Source of the DNA: Pomphorhynchus laevis
Lineage: Eukaryota > Acanthocephala > Palaeacanthocephala > Echinorhynchida > Pomphorhynchidae
Direction: 5' to 3'
Length of the DNA: 64,000 nt
Assembly (NCBI GenBank): GCA_012934845.2
Contig: WNNJ02002510.1
Coordinates: 124,001-188,000 of the forward strand
The position numbers and the translations under genes are program-made. The notes beneath the pieces were generated by a model. That model saw only the letters and a program-made list of their open reading frames with translations. It did not search any database and was not told the DNA's origin. Shown here one piece after another: positions 37,026-47,708 of this stretch (positions within the stretch are counted from its first letter, which is position 1; every line of letters begins with the position of its first letter).

Positions 37026-37218
37026 GATCTCATTATCACTGTCACTGGCGAAGTTAAATGTCACCTGGAATCATCTCCCATTCGACGTCCGTCGCGCTCA
37101 CTCCTTTATTACATTTAAATACGGCCTCTGTACCCACCTTCTCGACACATGATTTAGATTTTTGTTCTGTTTTGTGGTCATGTTGATCTCAAGATCACTG
37201 TAACAGGCGAAGTTAAAT
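37026..37218 (+). mobile_element. LINE family C 3' scrap between 34-bp direct repeats
   Basis: 37060-37184 matches the C-terminal codons and start of the 3' UTR of family C (FDVRRAHSFITFK-like), but stops before the terminal hairpin. It is flanked by two 34-bp direct repeats (37026-37059 and 37185-37218) that differ at about five positions and probably represent an old target-site duplication. Confidence 0.7.
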
Positions 37219-37489
37219 AATTTCTAGGAAATTGTGATAATCTCATTACAAAATTTTACATAATACGATTTATCTCGTCTCGTTTTAAATAATTAACCAA
37301 TTTATGAACTTTCGAATATTAATGTTGTGAAATTAATTTATTAGTGTATCTCACATAAGCAGTGTTTCTCTCCGTTGTGAATTAAGGTTTAATTATGTAT
37401 TGTATTTAGAAGGGAATACGTCTTATTACATCAAGTGGTATCATTATATTATTACTATTACAGGTTATAGCCATAGGTTTTGACCGCTA

Positions 37490-37850
37490 ACAAAAATCAA
37501 ATTAATACAAGAAAAAAATCAAAAAATCATTCAGTATATATATCAGAACCATGGGTACTGCAGCAACCACCACTCGTTCTCATTTCGAATCCAGTTCTTT
37601 ATATTGGATTTAAATTCATTGATTGTATGCACCGCAACGACATCAACTGGAAGACGATTCCAAACATTCACCGCTCGATGGGACAGTCGGAAATGACGAA
37701 GGTATTTTCCGTGCTCATATACTACCAATACTTTCGAGTGCCCTCTACGTCCATCCCGTTTATTGACTTTAACTCTATTTGGCATACTGAAATTACCGAA
37801 TATGACCACAGACTGAGCTTTAAATTGGATTGCTTGCGAATATAATTAAC
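37490..37850 (-). mobile_element. LINE C-terminal fragment
   Basis: The minus strand from 37809 encodes NKRDGRRGHSKVLVV, FRLSHRAVNVWNRLPVDVV and TINEFKSNIKNW. This is the typical C-terminus of CR1-group LINE reverse transcriptases (RRG...F..R....WN.LP..VV.A.....FK..L). It is not close to families A, C or D here. Confidence 0.8.
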
Positions 37851-38176
37851 TATGCTTTCAGTGAAAATGATGAGCTAAAAAAGATATGAGGTTCGTATAC
37901 ACGTTAAAGTAAACATGATCCTGTATTCAAGGTTTGTTTCATTAAACTGGAATCATATCCCTGCTTGAAAATACCAGAACGACATTTTTTTGCTAAGCAC
38001 TGTAGTACGTGGCACACGCCTAAATGCCCATACTCTATGCACGATGACCGGTAGTTGTAACATAAGAAGCTTACTCAATTTTAGCCTTTGTTCCGGAGTC
38101 TTCTAGTATTAAAATAGACATTGTAGTATTAATAGACTTCTAATATTATAATATACTTCTAGTATTATAATAGACG

Positions 38177-39845
38177 GTGAGTCATTTCTATCAATACGTA
38201 AAATCAACGGAAATTTTCACGTCCTACGCACAAGGCAGAAAATCCGATGGCGTTTCGTTTATCTTCCAGTCTTCTTTGCAAGTCGATCTCGCTCCTGAAC
38301 ATACTTTTCGTCTTAGTCTTTTTAGCCCTCGCTCCATTCTTCATAAATCTGATCTGCTCCTTAATATCTTCGATCAATCCTCTATCGATATTCTCTGTAT
38401 TACCGAATCCTGGCACTCTGACTCTGACGATCTTGCTATTCGTCGTCTATGTCGCTATGGTTGTTCTTTAGTTAAATTAGCTCGACCAATTGTCTCTTCC
38501 ACATCTACTGCTTCTAACAATGACGCTATTGTTGCCATTGCTCGTCACCCAACGTCTCTACGTAAAATTAATGCTAACATTCGTTGCACTTCTATTGAAT
38601 TGCTAATATGCAGATCATCAACTCCTTTCCCTCTTGAACTTGTGATTGCATACCGTCCAGGCTCAGCTGCGCCCTCACGTATGTTCTTTAGCGAGCTTGC
38701 AGATTTTCTTTCTCACTGTTCCTTATCTTATACTCCTTCATTTGTTCTCGGTGACTTTAACATTCGTCTTGATCGCTTGACTGACTCTGATTCTATCACT
38801 TTAACTAATTTTTTTCTGATTTTAACTATAAATTACTTTCAACAAGCCCAACTCATATTATCGGCGGTGCTCTCGACATCATTGCTGTTCCTAACTGCTT
38901 CAATGACTATACCTGCTTGTCAATTACTGATCCTGGTTTGCCCGATCATTTCCTTGTCACTCTTACTCTTATTCGTCCCCATCTTCCTTCTCCGCCTTTA
39001 CCATTATCCACACCAAGTCGACCATGGACACTTCACGATATCCCTATTCTCTGCGCAGCCTTACTCAATTCTTCACTCTTTTCACTTCCTCTTAACTATC
39101 TCTCCCGATTATCTCTGCATTCTGTTTGATTCTGAACTTACGTCGACCCTTAATAACCTTCTGCTTAGTCGACTTCGACGTTCTTAGCTTTGCGCCATGC
39201 TAGCTAGTCACTGGGAGCATGGCGCAAAGCATGCTCCCTGGTCTTATACGTACTAAACGTACTCTCTTTTGGCGAAATAAACTCGAGTCATCTTTTAAGA
39301 TTAAATCTCATTTGAAAGTCTTAAACTCAATTCTTTCACGATCATCTACCCCTTGTAATATAAATCCTGATGAATTTTCTTCTTATCTACCAACTAAGCT
39401 TTCTAATTTACTTTTCCTACTACCCATAGCCCCATCTACCCACTCTTTTCTTTAAATACTTCCCTCCCAGAGCTATTCCACCTTCTTCCCGTTTCGTCTG
39501 AAGTTTCTTCGGCTCTGCTGTCATTACCTAATAAAACTTCTCCTTCTGACCCAATCCCCACTCACTTGCTTAAAAATATCTGCTCCTCTATATTACCTTT
39601 CCTAACCACATTGTTCAACTCGTCCATCCGTAGCCGTACATTTCCTTCCATCTAGAAATGCGCCACTGTTCGTCCTCTCATCAAAAAGCAATCTCTCGAC
39701 TCCTCACTACCATCTTCGTACCGTCCTATTTCACTTCTCCCAACCCTCTCTAAACTCCTTGAATGTCTCGTTCTTAAATAAGTTAATACATATCTCTTTT
39801 CCTCCAACTTATTTCCTCTCTTCCAAGCCGCTTTTCGCTCTAATT
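38177..39845 (+). mobile_element. LINE family C2, 5' part (endonuclease) of a split element
   Basis: A 336-codon frame (38177-39187) carries the endonuclease: IDILCITESWHSDSDD, PLELVIAYRPGSAAPS and FVLGDFNIRLDRLTDSDS. After a deletion marked by a palindrome (39187-39230), the finger region follows to QAAFRSN at about 39845. There the element is cut by an inverted family C1 insertion and resumes at 41297 with IACLKVYSDLL. Frameshifts occur near 38830 and beyond. Confidence 0.88.
39187..39230. repeat. Palindrome at a deletion inside LINE C2
   Basis: 15-bp arms (39187-39201 and 39216-39230) with a 14-nt spacer. A second short inverted pair (39213-39220 and 39231-39238) overlaps. Relative to the related copy at 34.3 kb, sequence encoding the endonuclease-RT linker is missing here. 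Confidence 0.88.
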
Positions 39846-41296
39846 AACTACTAAAATTGAAAAATTGATTTATTTTAACGTGGCAAATGCGTGCCAGCGC
39901 ACGCTTACATGACCACAAAAAAAAACAAAAATGTAAATCATGTGTCGAGGTGTGAACGGAGCAGGTTTTGAATGTGATAAAGAAGAGAGCGCGGCGGACA
40001 TTGAGAGTGAGTTGATTCTAGGCGAGTGATGCGGCGACGAGGAAGGATTGGAGACCGTAGATCTTGGAGTAATTGGGAACGTGAAGTAAGAGAAATGACG
40101 AGAACGCAGCGATGTAGAGTGGGGCGAGTGTCGTCTAAGAAAGAAAGGATGATGAATGATGGGGAGCCGACAGCGATGAGACGAATATTTACGAGAGGAC
40201 GGCGGAGTTGGATGCGGATGTGAAGGGTGGGCCAGGAGAGTTGGACAACATATGTGGAAGTGTGGTCGAAGCGACAGAGACGTACGAGCACTCGAACGGT
40301 GGAGTTGATGATGCATTGTAGGGGTAGGATAATTGATTTCGGAGAATTGGCGAAAAGGCTAAGGCAGTAACCGATTTTAGGGAAGAGAATCGATGAAAGA
40401 AGAGACATACAAGAACAGAAGTCGATAAGGGGGATGATACGGCGGATCCCTCGGAGAATTAAGTTAGACGAGCGGACCTTGTTACGGGTGAATGGTTCAA
40501 GGGAAAGGTGATCGTCGAAATGGAAGCCTAAGAAAGTGAGATTGTGGACTATGGGGATGATCGATGGGGCAAAAGATACAGTGGGAGGAGATATGTTTGG
40601 TTTACCGGGAAGGATTCACATTATTTTGATCTTGTCTGGGTTTAGAACGAGATGGAGATTGGAGAGACGTTTGTAGATAGAAGAAAAACAGTTCGAGGCA
40701 GAAATGCCGATATCGTGTATGCAATGTGCGGGTGCATGAGCATAAATGAGGATGTCATCGGCGTATTGCATGCCGTTAAAGGAGTAAGGTCTGATAAACG
40801 GAGAGAGATAGCCAAGCAGAAGAGAGAAAATCAGGGGGCCTAGGACTGAACCTTGTGGGACCCCGCAAAAAATATGGATGAGATAAGAGGAAGATGAATT
40901 AGAACAGACGCGAAAGGAACGGTCGGATAGATATGAGGCAAACCATGGTATGAAGGAGGAACAAAGGCCGTAATCATAACGAAGGCGAGAAAGGATGACG
41001 GAGTGGTCGACAATGTCGAATACGGAAGAGAGGTCGAGGAAGATGAGAACATTATATAGAGCCTTGTCTCGAGAAATGAGTAAGTCGTTGCAAACTTCCA
41101 TGCAGGCGATTTCTGTAGAGTGATTAAAGCGGGAAGCGGATTGATAGGGATGGTACAGATTAGATGAGGAGAGATAAGCGTTGATCTGTATTAAGATAAG
41201 GCGTCCCAAGAGCTTAGAAAGAGTAGAGAGTAGTGAAATGAGGCGATAGCTAGTAGGAAGGGAGGGCTCGAGCGATTGTTTCTTAAGGAGGGGACG
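39846..41296 (-). mobile_element. LINE family C1 inserted in opposite orientation into LINE C2
   Basis: The 3' end is at the left (hairpin at about 39889-39904, 'gtggcaaatgcgtgcc'). The minus strand encodes the C-terminal tail (LCRFDHTSTYVVQLSWPTLH), MQYADDILIYAHAPAHCIHD and a 197-codon frame (41209-40616) with SRFNHSTEIACMEVCNDLL and LDLSSVFDIVDHS. The copy is 5'-truncated at LLKKQSL near 41290. The flanking C2 reading resumes at the exact codon region where it stopped, so this is one nested insertion of about 1.45 kb. Confidence 0.9.
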
Positions 41297-42125
41297 ATTG
41301 CCTGTCTTAAAGTTTATAGCGACTTACTTATATCGCGCGATCATAAATTATGTAGTGTCATAGTTTCTCTTGATCTATCGTCTGCTTTTGACATCGTCAA
41401 TCACTCGATTCTTATCCATCGCCTTCGTTATGATTCTGGCTTTTCTTTACCCACTGTATTATGGTTTTCTTCATATCTATCAAACCGAACATTTAGCGTC
41501 TATTCTAACTATTTTCTCTCCCATCCTTCGTCCATCCCGTCCGCTGTTCCACAAGGCTCCGTATTAGGCCCTATGCTTTTCTCTTTCCTTCTCGGTGATT
41601 TGTCTTCGATTTCTCATAAATTTAACTTCCATATTATGCAATATGCTGATGACATTCTCATCTATGATCATGCACCTGTTTATCGTATTCACGATCTTAG
41701 TGTTTCTGCTTCCGACTGTCTTGTCTCAATTTCCAATCATATTTCTTCCCTTCGCCTTTCTCTGAATCCTGATAAATCCAAAATTATGTGGATCCTACCT
41801 CGAAGCTTCGGCGTAGAACCTCCTTCCGTATCATTAAATTCTACAATTCTTCCTATCGTTGATAATCTCGTTTTCCTAGGCTTCCATTTTGACAACCGAC
41901 TTTCACTTAAACCTTTCGTTAGAGATAAAGTACGCTCATCTACCTTGATACTCCGCAACCTCCGTCAAGTTCGTAGATTGATCGATTTCTCTTCTTGTAT
42001 GACTCTCATATCTTTTTTCCTTTATTCTAGACTCGATTTTTGTCTTAATCTATTTTCCAACTCACCTAAATCCAATCTTATTCCCCTACAACGCATCGTC
42101 AACGCAGCCGTCCTATGTACATCAG
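41297..42125 (+). mobile_element. LINE family C2, 3' part of the split element
   Basis: Continues the element of 38177-39845: IACLKVYSDLL, VSLDLSSAFDIVNHS, VPQGSVLGPMLF, MQYADDILIYDHAP and LVFLGFHFDNRLSLKPF, open until 42125, then cut off after LQRIVNAAV. The intact YADD suggests a fairly young copy. The 3' end with the hairpin is missing; a palindrome follows 35 bp on. An apparent start codon at 41276 belongs to the neighbouring element. Confidence 0.9.
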
Positions 42126-42159
42126 TATTCTCATCTGTTAATATTTCTCTTTGAAAACG

Positions 42160-42189
42160 CAAAGAGCCAAAGAGAACTTTGGCTCTTTG
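42160..42189. repeat. Perfect palindrome just after the LINE C2 break
   Basis: 13-bp arms (42160-42172 and 42177-42189) with a 4-nt spacer (agaa). It lies between the truncated LINE and the CCCH gene. Confidence 0.92.
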
Positions 42190-42503
42190 TCGTATTTAAA
42201 CACACTTTGTCGTATTTCTGACAAATGCATTAAAATCAAAGAAGACAAAATATACCGAATAACATTCCATGCACCCAATGAAAACTTAGAGGATTAACGC
42301 TTGATCATGGTTTTCACTTAATAATTTTAACGTAATGTTATGCTAAGATGTTATGCTGTGTAAAAACTAGTTTAGTTTTATAATTTAGTCCCCACAATTC
42401 CTAACGAGTATTGTTATTTATGATAGCTGTTTGTCCTTATCATCGCTTTGTTTTTTTAGTTCAAATTCCGTTATTTCACACTAATTTCAGATTTAATTTT
42501 ATC

Positions 42504-43512
42504 ATGCGACGCCCAATGCGAAACCCACGTCCTGATGTATATTCAAATAGAATAGAAAATCGAAATATTTGTCGCAACTTTCAATTAGGCCTTTGCCGTC
42601 GTGGCCCTAATTGTAAGTATCTTCATGTAAGTTTTATCAAGAAGAAAATACCAAAAACTATTCTTCGCTTTGTTAGATTAGAAATAACAACTACAATACT
42701 TGCAACAATGAATTATCAACACGAGGTTTTTCTCAATATCCTCCTAATCGATTTGATTACAGATTTAATGAAGTTGAAAGTGAACGTGAGGAACTTTGTA
42801 GAATTGTTCGGGTAATGTCAAAAAGCATTGTTGTTGAAGTACAAATTGCATTTAGGAGCGAATGCGAGAACGGTCACCATCTTTATTATTAAGACGCGAA
42901 GAATCGGCTCGGCTAGCAATGCATCAATTCGAAATGCTTGAGAGCGATAGACTAAGACTGTGCAGGGAATATCAGACAGGAACATGTTATCGCGGAAGTT
43001 CGTGCAGATATCGACACATATTACGACAAGATCTTGATGACAACGGCTGCTTTTATCAACCTGCGATTAATGATACTCGACCACCACCACAACCAGTTTG
43101 CGGTTTGAAAAACTATAACTGGAGATCTAGACATATTATTTCACCTGAACAAATTAGTAGGTACAAAATTGATCGGACTGGTGTTAATAGATCTTCATTC
43201 TATCATAATAATATCGACAACAATGCGCATATCGATACGCCTCAGCCTCTGATTCCTTCATCGAGTGAAGCTGATCCGGGAGTAGACGATGAGGTTGTAC
43301 AAAACCTTAGCGGTAAAAGTCGTCCACGATCCACAATGTTCGGTGCTGCTTCAGCGGCGGATGAAAGCAACATGATAATGAAAATGTATTATTCGACCAC
43401 AAAATGTAAAGATTACGCCCAAGGAACTTGTAATTTCGATGTGTTTTGCAAATATGTTCATGATCCACCAAGTAATCAAGGACAAACTCCTAGCACTATA
43501 TTCTCACCTTAA
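42504..43512 (+). CDS. CCCH zinc-finger protein, three exons
   Basis: Exons are 42504-42626, 42677-42811 and 42856-43512, with GT-AG introns of 50 and 44 bp. Both introns are in phase 0, giving 304 residues. There are three C-x7-C-x5-C-x3-H fingers: residues 23-41 (CRNFQLGLCRRGPNCKYLH), 122-140 (CREYQTGTCYRGSSCRYRH) and 270-288 (CKDYAQGTCNFDVFCKYVH). Such fingers bind single-stranded RNA in proteins like ZC3H10, muscleblind and MBNL-type splicing or decay factors. The first two resemble ZC3H10 most, but the wide spacing differs, so I give no symbol. Arginine/glutamate-rich stretches lie between fingers. The start ATG follows an acceptor-like TTTCAG at 42485-42490. It lies between a LINE cluster and the satellite block, with no host neighbour nearby. 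Confidence 0.9.
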
Positions 43513-43530
43513 ACTATTCCCTCAAATACC

Positions 43531-43536
43531 AATAAA
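43531..43536 (+). promoter_or_regulatory. Poly(A) signal of the CCCH gene
   Basis: AATAAA 19 nt after the stop codon, implying a very short 3' UTR, in keeping with the tiny introns. Confidence 0.55.
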
Positions 43537-43539
43537 ACT

Positions 43540-44455
43540 GTATTTTTTGTTGATATCCTGTGAATTTCGCTTAGATTTTTCTAATTTAACTAATCACATT
43601 AATCTTTTTGGTATTAACACTGCAAAATATAGTCAACGATTACCAAGTTAGCAAGTTAAGATTTTTAATTTATTTTTATAATGAAAAAATGCCAAGGAAC
43701 AACTGGACTGTTAGATATTTACATTTTGGCGATAACGATAGTCACTTTAACAGGTAAAGATGGGGCACACTACGGTGCAAGCTATCTCGTAATCACATTC
43801 CGAGATGTATTTACCATAGGATGCAATTCTAAGAAATCATATCTGTAAATTACCAAACGAATTTTTGAAATAAATTTGTATAGTACCTCTCTATAAAGCA
43901 TTATTTGTCAAATATAAATATTATTTTTTCAATAATTCTTATTTTAAGAAAGCCTTTATTTATGATTTATTAATATTTCTATTTTTATATCAAAAAATAA
44001 TATTAAAATAAAAATTCTCAGTTATCGTTATTTTAATTTTAAAGTTAAATTTTTTGCATTTATTTTAACATTTGATTATCACGTATGTACCAAATCTTCT
44101 AACTTGGCTAACTTAACTCTTGGCTAAATAATTTATTGAAGGGTTATGACATTTCGATTTATTACATATACGCCTGTTTACATTTAACTCTTAGATAAAT
44201 ATTCATTATACGACGAATATATCTCATTCGTATCTAAACATGATTTAAACGATAAGCACTTTGGTGCATAAAAAATTCAATTTGTTATAAGATTTTTCTT
44301 TCTTTGATTTTTTAATTAATTATCATTAATCAAATTAATTTAATTAATTAATTTATTATGACAAGTAAAATACTTTATCAAAGTATAAAATACTTTATTA
44401 TTCTTAAAATTATTCTTTATTATTCTCAGTGAATTTTTAAGGCTGTGTCACAATT
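43540..44455. other. AT-rich intergenic DNA, nothing recognised
   Basis: No gene, RNA or repeat family identified. Confidence 0.4.
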
Positions 44456-44459
44456 TCTA

Positions 44460-44712
44460 ATTATTGGACGGCCATGGAAGGTTTTGTTACGTTGTGTATA
44501 TTTGGCAGAAGGTACATTTAGCCGGGAAGAGGATTATCAGCTTTGAGTTTATTGAGCAGGTCATCATATTTAATAATTCGTCTCATTCCTGTTTCCTGTT
44601 CATAGTGCATACCTCATTAATTTTACAATCAATAAGTATATCCACGTTCAAGAAATTTATTCTTCAACATTGTGAGACCCAGTGCAAATTCACGTATCAC
44701 ATGATCACATGA
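44460..44712 (-). mobile_element. Penelope-like reverse transcriptase fragment (left of satellite)
   Basis: The minus strand encodes LGLTMLKNKFLERGY, RRIIKYDDLLNKLK and, in another frame, MYLLPNIHNVTKP. The last two match the fragment at 53.5-53.8 kb (RRLIKNEDLLNKLK, MYLLTKMHKGTK) on the same strand. 'LP.IHK' followed by 'RPI' is the signature of the finger region in Penelope-like reverse transcriptases. It is short and decayed. Confidence 0.5.
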
Positions 44713-44724
44713 TATATATATTCA

Positions 44725-45960
44725 TGATATATAATAGTAGTGCACGGATGTGCTGAGTAGACAACGGTCCAGGATTTCTTACGAAATACGGCAGGTATAA
44801 TAGTAGTGTCCAGGATTTCTTACGAAATACGGCATTTATACTAAATGGTGTTGATAGATAGACTGGACTTCAATTCACGACTTTCAGTCACCATGTCACT
44901 TCTGGACGACCAATGAGTACCCGGCAACGCTCATCAGTAGAATGAAGTACTCACTGGCCGTTTCGGTTGCCTGAGTGACATTGTGAATAAAGGCGTTTCC
45001 GACTCTTTGCTTAATTGTCTGAGGCTTACGCTTTTAACCAGATCAAATTGCTGTGCGGACCATCCTTAAACACTAGGCAGATGTTGTTGCTGAATTGTCG
45101 CTGCACTCGTTGGATCTTAAATGGATGCGGCAGGTATAATAGTAGTGCACGGATGTGCTGAGTAGACAACGGTCCAGGATTTCTTACGAAATACGGCATT
45201 TGTACTAAATGGTGTTGCTTAATGGACTAGACTTCGATTCACGACTTTTAGTCACCATGTCACTTCTGGACGACCAATGAGTACCCGGCAACGCTCATCA
45301 GTAGAATGAAGTACTTACTGGCCGTTTCGGTTGCCTGAGTGACATTGTGAATAAAGGCGTTTCCGACACTTTGCTTAGTTGTCTGAGGCTTACGCTTTTA
45401 ACCAGATCAAATTGCTGTGCGGACCATCCTTTAACACTAGGCAGATGTTGTTGCTGAATTGTCGCTGCACTCGTTGGATCCTAAATGGATGCGGCAGGTA
45501 TAATAGTAGTGCACGGATGTGCTGAGTAGACAACGGTCCAGGATTTCTTACGAAATACGGCATTTATACTAAATGGTGTTGCTTGATAGACTGGACTTCG
45601 ATTCACGACTTTTAGTCACCATGTCACTTCTAGACGACCACTTCAGCATCGAAATGATGAGTACCCGGCAACACTCATCAGTAGAATGAGGTACACACTG
45701 GTCGTTTCGGTTGCCTGTGTGACATTGTGAATAAAGGCGTTTCCGACACTTTGCTTAATTGTCTGAGGCTTACGCTCTTAACCAGATCGAATTGCTGTGC
45801 GGACCATCCTTAAACACTAGGCAGAGGTTGTTGCTGAATTGTCGCTGCACTCGTTGGATCCTAAATGGATGCGGCAGGTATAATAGTAGTGCACGGATGT
45901 GCTGAGTAAACAACGGTCCAGGATTTCTTACGAAATACGACATTTATACTAAATGGTGTT
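44725..45960 (-). repeat. Satellite 1, ~364-bp unit, about 3.3 copies
   Basis: The box 'gtataatagtagtgcacgg' recurs at about 44727, 45135, 45499 and 45881. Units are 364 bp, or 382 bp with a small insertion. Each full unit contains, read on the minus strand, GGCAAC-CGAAAC, 22 nt, CTGATGAG, one base and GTTGCC. The sequence is clearly homologous to satellite 2 over most of its length ('cactcatcagta', 'cgtttcggttgcct', 'tttccga...tttgct', 'ggaccatcct'), so both are subfamilies of one satellite. Strand is given for the hammerhead-like reading. Confidence 0.85.
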
Positions 45961-45962
45961 GT

Positions 45963-46222
45963 TATTAAACTAAATAGCTAAAGCACAAGCACATTGAAAT
46001 AAATTTTGTTTCTTACATTAGTATCACGATTTTAATTAATATTATTAAATAGAAAGCATCATCAATGGGTGATCTTGTGAACAACCGGTTCAATACCACA
46101 CATATAAATAATTCAAGTATTGCTATACGAGCAATCCCGGTAGGTAATGTAATAGCTAAGGCACAAGCACATTGAAATAAATTGTGTTTATTACATTAGA
46201 ATCACGATTTTAATTAATTAAT
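45963..46222. repeat. 75-bp direct repeat flanking unique DNA
   Basis: 'atagctaa.gcacaagcacattgaaataaat' and 'atcacgattttaattaat' occur at 45970-46040 and again at 46149-46220. Confidence 0.7.
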
Positions 46223-46253
46223 ATATATAAATATATATAACCAGTTTGAATTG

Positions 46254-46256
<3 letters not shown>

Positions 46257-46329
<73 letters not shown>
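46257..46329. repeat. (TA)n microsatellite
   Basis: About 36 uninterrupted TA dinucleotides. Confidence 0.98.
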
Positions 46330-46332
<3 letters not shown>

Positions 46333-46382
46333 TTACAATTATTCATTAACAGCCTCTGGAGGTCTATTTCAAGACGCTATAA

Positions 46383-46458
46383 ATAATCCGTTTAATTATC
46401 AGTTAATTAATCCAGAGAAAATTCTCTGGATTAATAAACTGATAATTAAACAGATTAT
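46383..46458. repeat. 76-bp near-perfect palindrome
   Basis: 37-bp arms with two mismatches and a 2-nt spacer at 46420-46421. A partial further copy ('attctctggattaat') lies near 46511. It lies between the (TA)n run and satellite 2. Confidence 0.9.
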
Positions 46459-46639
46459 ATATATAATCTGGATAAATAGTCCATATTTATATTTATAATA
46501 TGGATTAAAATTCTCTGGATTAATTAAATGATAATTAAAAAGATTACATATATACAAAATGGTGTTGCTTAATATATATAATCTACGGTTATAATCTACG
46601 ATTATATATATCAAAATCTACGATTATATATATATATTT

Positions 46640-47708
46640 AATTTTATATCTGGATGTGTTAAACTGTGCTCCGGGAGCTAATAAGCTTCAGTTTCATAAT
46701 TGTAGATGTTGCCAAAAACCGGAGTTCGATTACAAGTAGAGCAGATTTCCTTATCACTCCTAGACGAGCTGATGGTAGCCGGCAGCACTCATCAGTAGGG
46801 TGAACTACCATCAGTCGTTTCGGCTGCCTTGTGATATATTAAATAGGCATTTCCGAGAATTTGCTTACGTGGTAGCATGGGCATAGCCTCTTTAAACTAA
46901 CCATGTGCTTTCCGGACCATCCTAATTTTATTCGGCAGGAATTTCACTTGCTGACGTTGCTTGCTTTCTCACAGGATTCTTTGGAGGATACATTTTTATA
47001 ATTTTATATCTGGATGTGTTAAACTGTGCTCCGGGAGCTAATAAGCTTCAGTTTCATAATTGTAGATGTTGCCAAAAACCGGAGTTCGATTACAAGTAGA
47101 GCAGATTTCCTTATCACTCCTAGACGAGCTGATGTTAGCCGGCAGCACTCATCAGTTGGGTGAACCACCATCAGTCGTTTCGGCTGCCTTGTGATATATT
47201 AAATAGGCATTTCCGAGAATTTGCTAACGTGGTAGCATGGGCATAGCCTCTTTAAACTAACCATGTGCTTTCCGGACCATCCTAATTTTATTCGGCAGGA
47301 ATTTTACTTGCTGTCGTTGCTTGCTTTCTCACATGATCCTTTGGAGGATACATTTTTATAATTTTATATCTGAATGTGTTAAACTGTGCTCCAGGAGCTA
47401 ATAAGCTTCAGTTCAAAATTAAAGATGTTACCAAAAACCGGAGTTCGATTACGAGTAGAGCAGATTTCCTTATCACTCCTAGACGATCTGATGGTAGCCG
47501 GCAGCACTCATCAGTAGAGTGAACTACAATAGGTCGTTTCGGCTGCCTTGTGATATATTAAATAGGCATTTCAGAATTTGCTAACTTGGTAGCATGGGCA
47601 TAGCCTCTTTTAATTAAACATGTGCTTTCCGGACCGTCCTAATTTTATTCGGCAGGAATTTCATATGCTGCCGTTGCCTGCTTTTTAACAGGATCCTTTG
47701 GAGGATAC
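46640..47708 (-). repeat. Satellite 2, 360-bp unit, three units (minus orientation)
   Basis: Exactly 360-bp spacing: 'aaactgtgct' recurs at 46661, 47021 and 47381. These units run opposite to the large array to the right and in the same orientation as satellite 1. Read on the minus strand they carry GGCAGC-CGAAAC ... CTGATGAG-T-GCTGCC. The junction with the inverted array is at about 47708/47709. Confidence 0.95.

Noticed and set aside
41276-41296. Start codon for a 292-codon LINE frame
   Set aside because: This stretch belongs to the inverted C1 copy; the frame crosses the element junction by chance.
42411-42503. Upstream extension of the CCCH gene
   Set aside because: It would need a TTG start or the ATG at 42420; an acceptor-like TTTCAG at 42485-42490 and the homologous part begin later.
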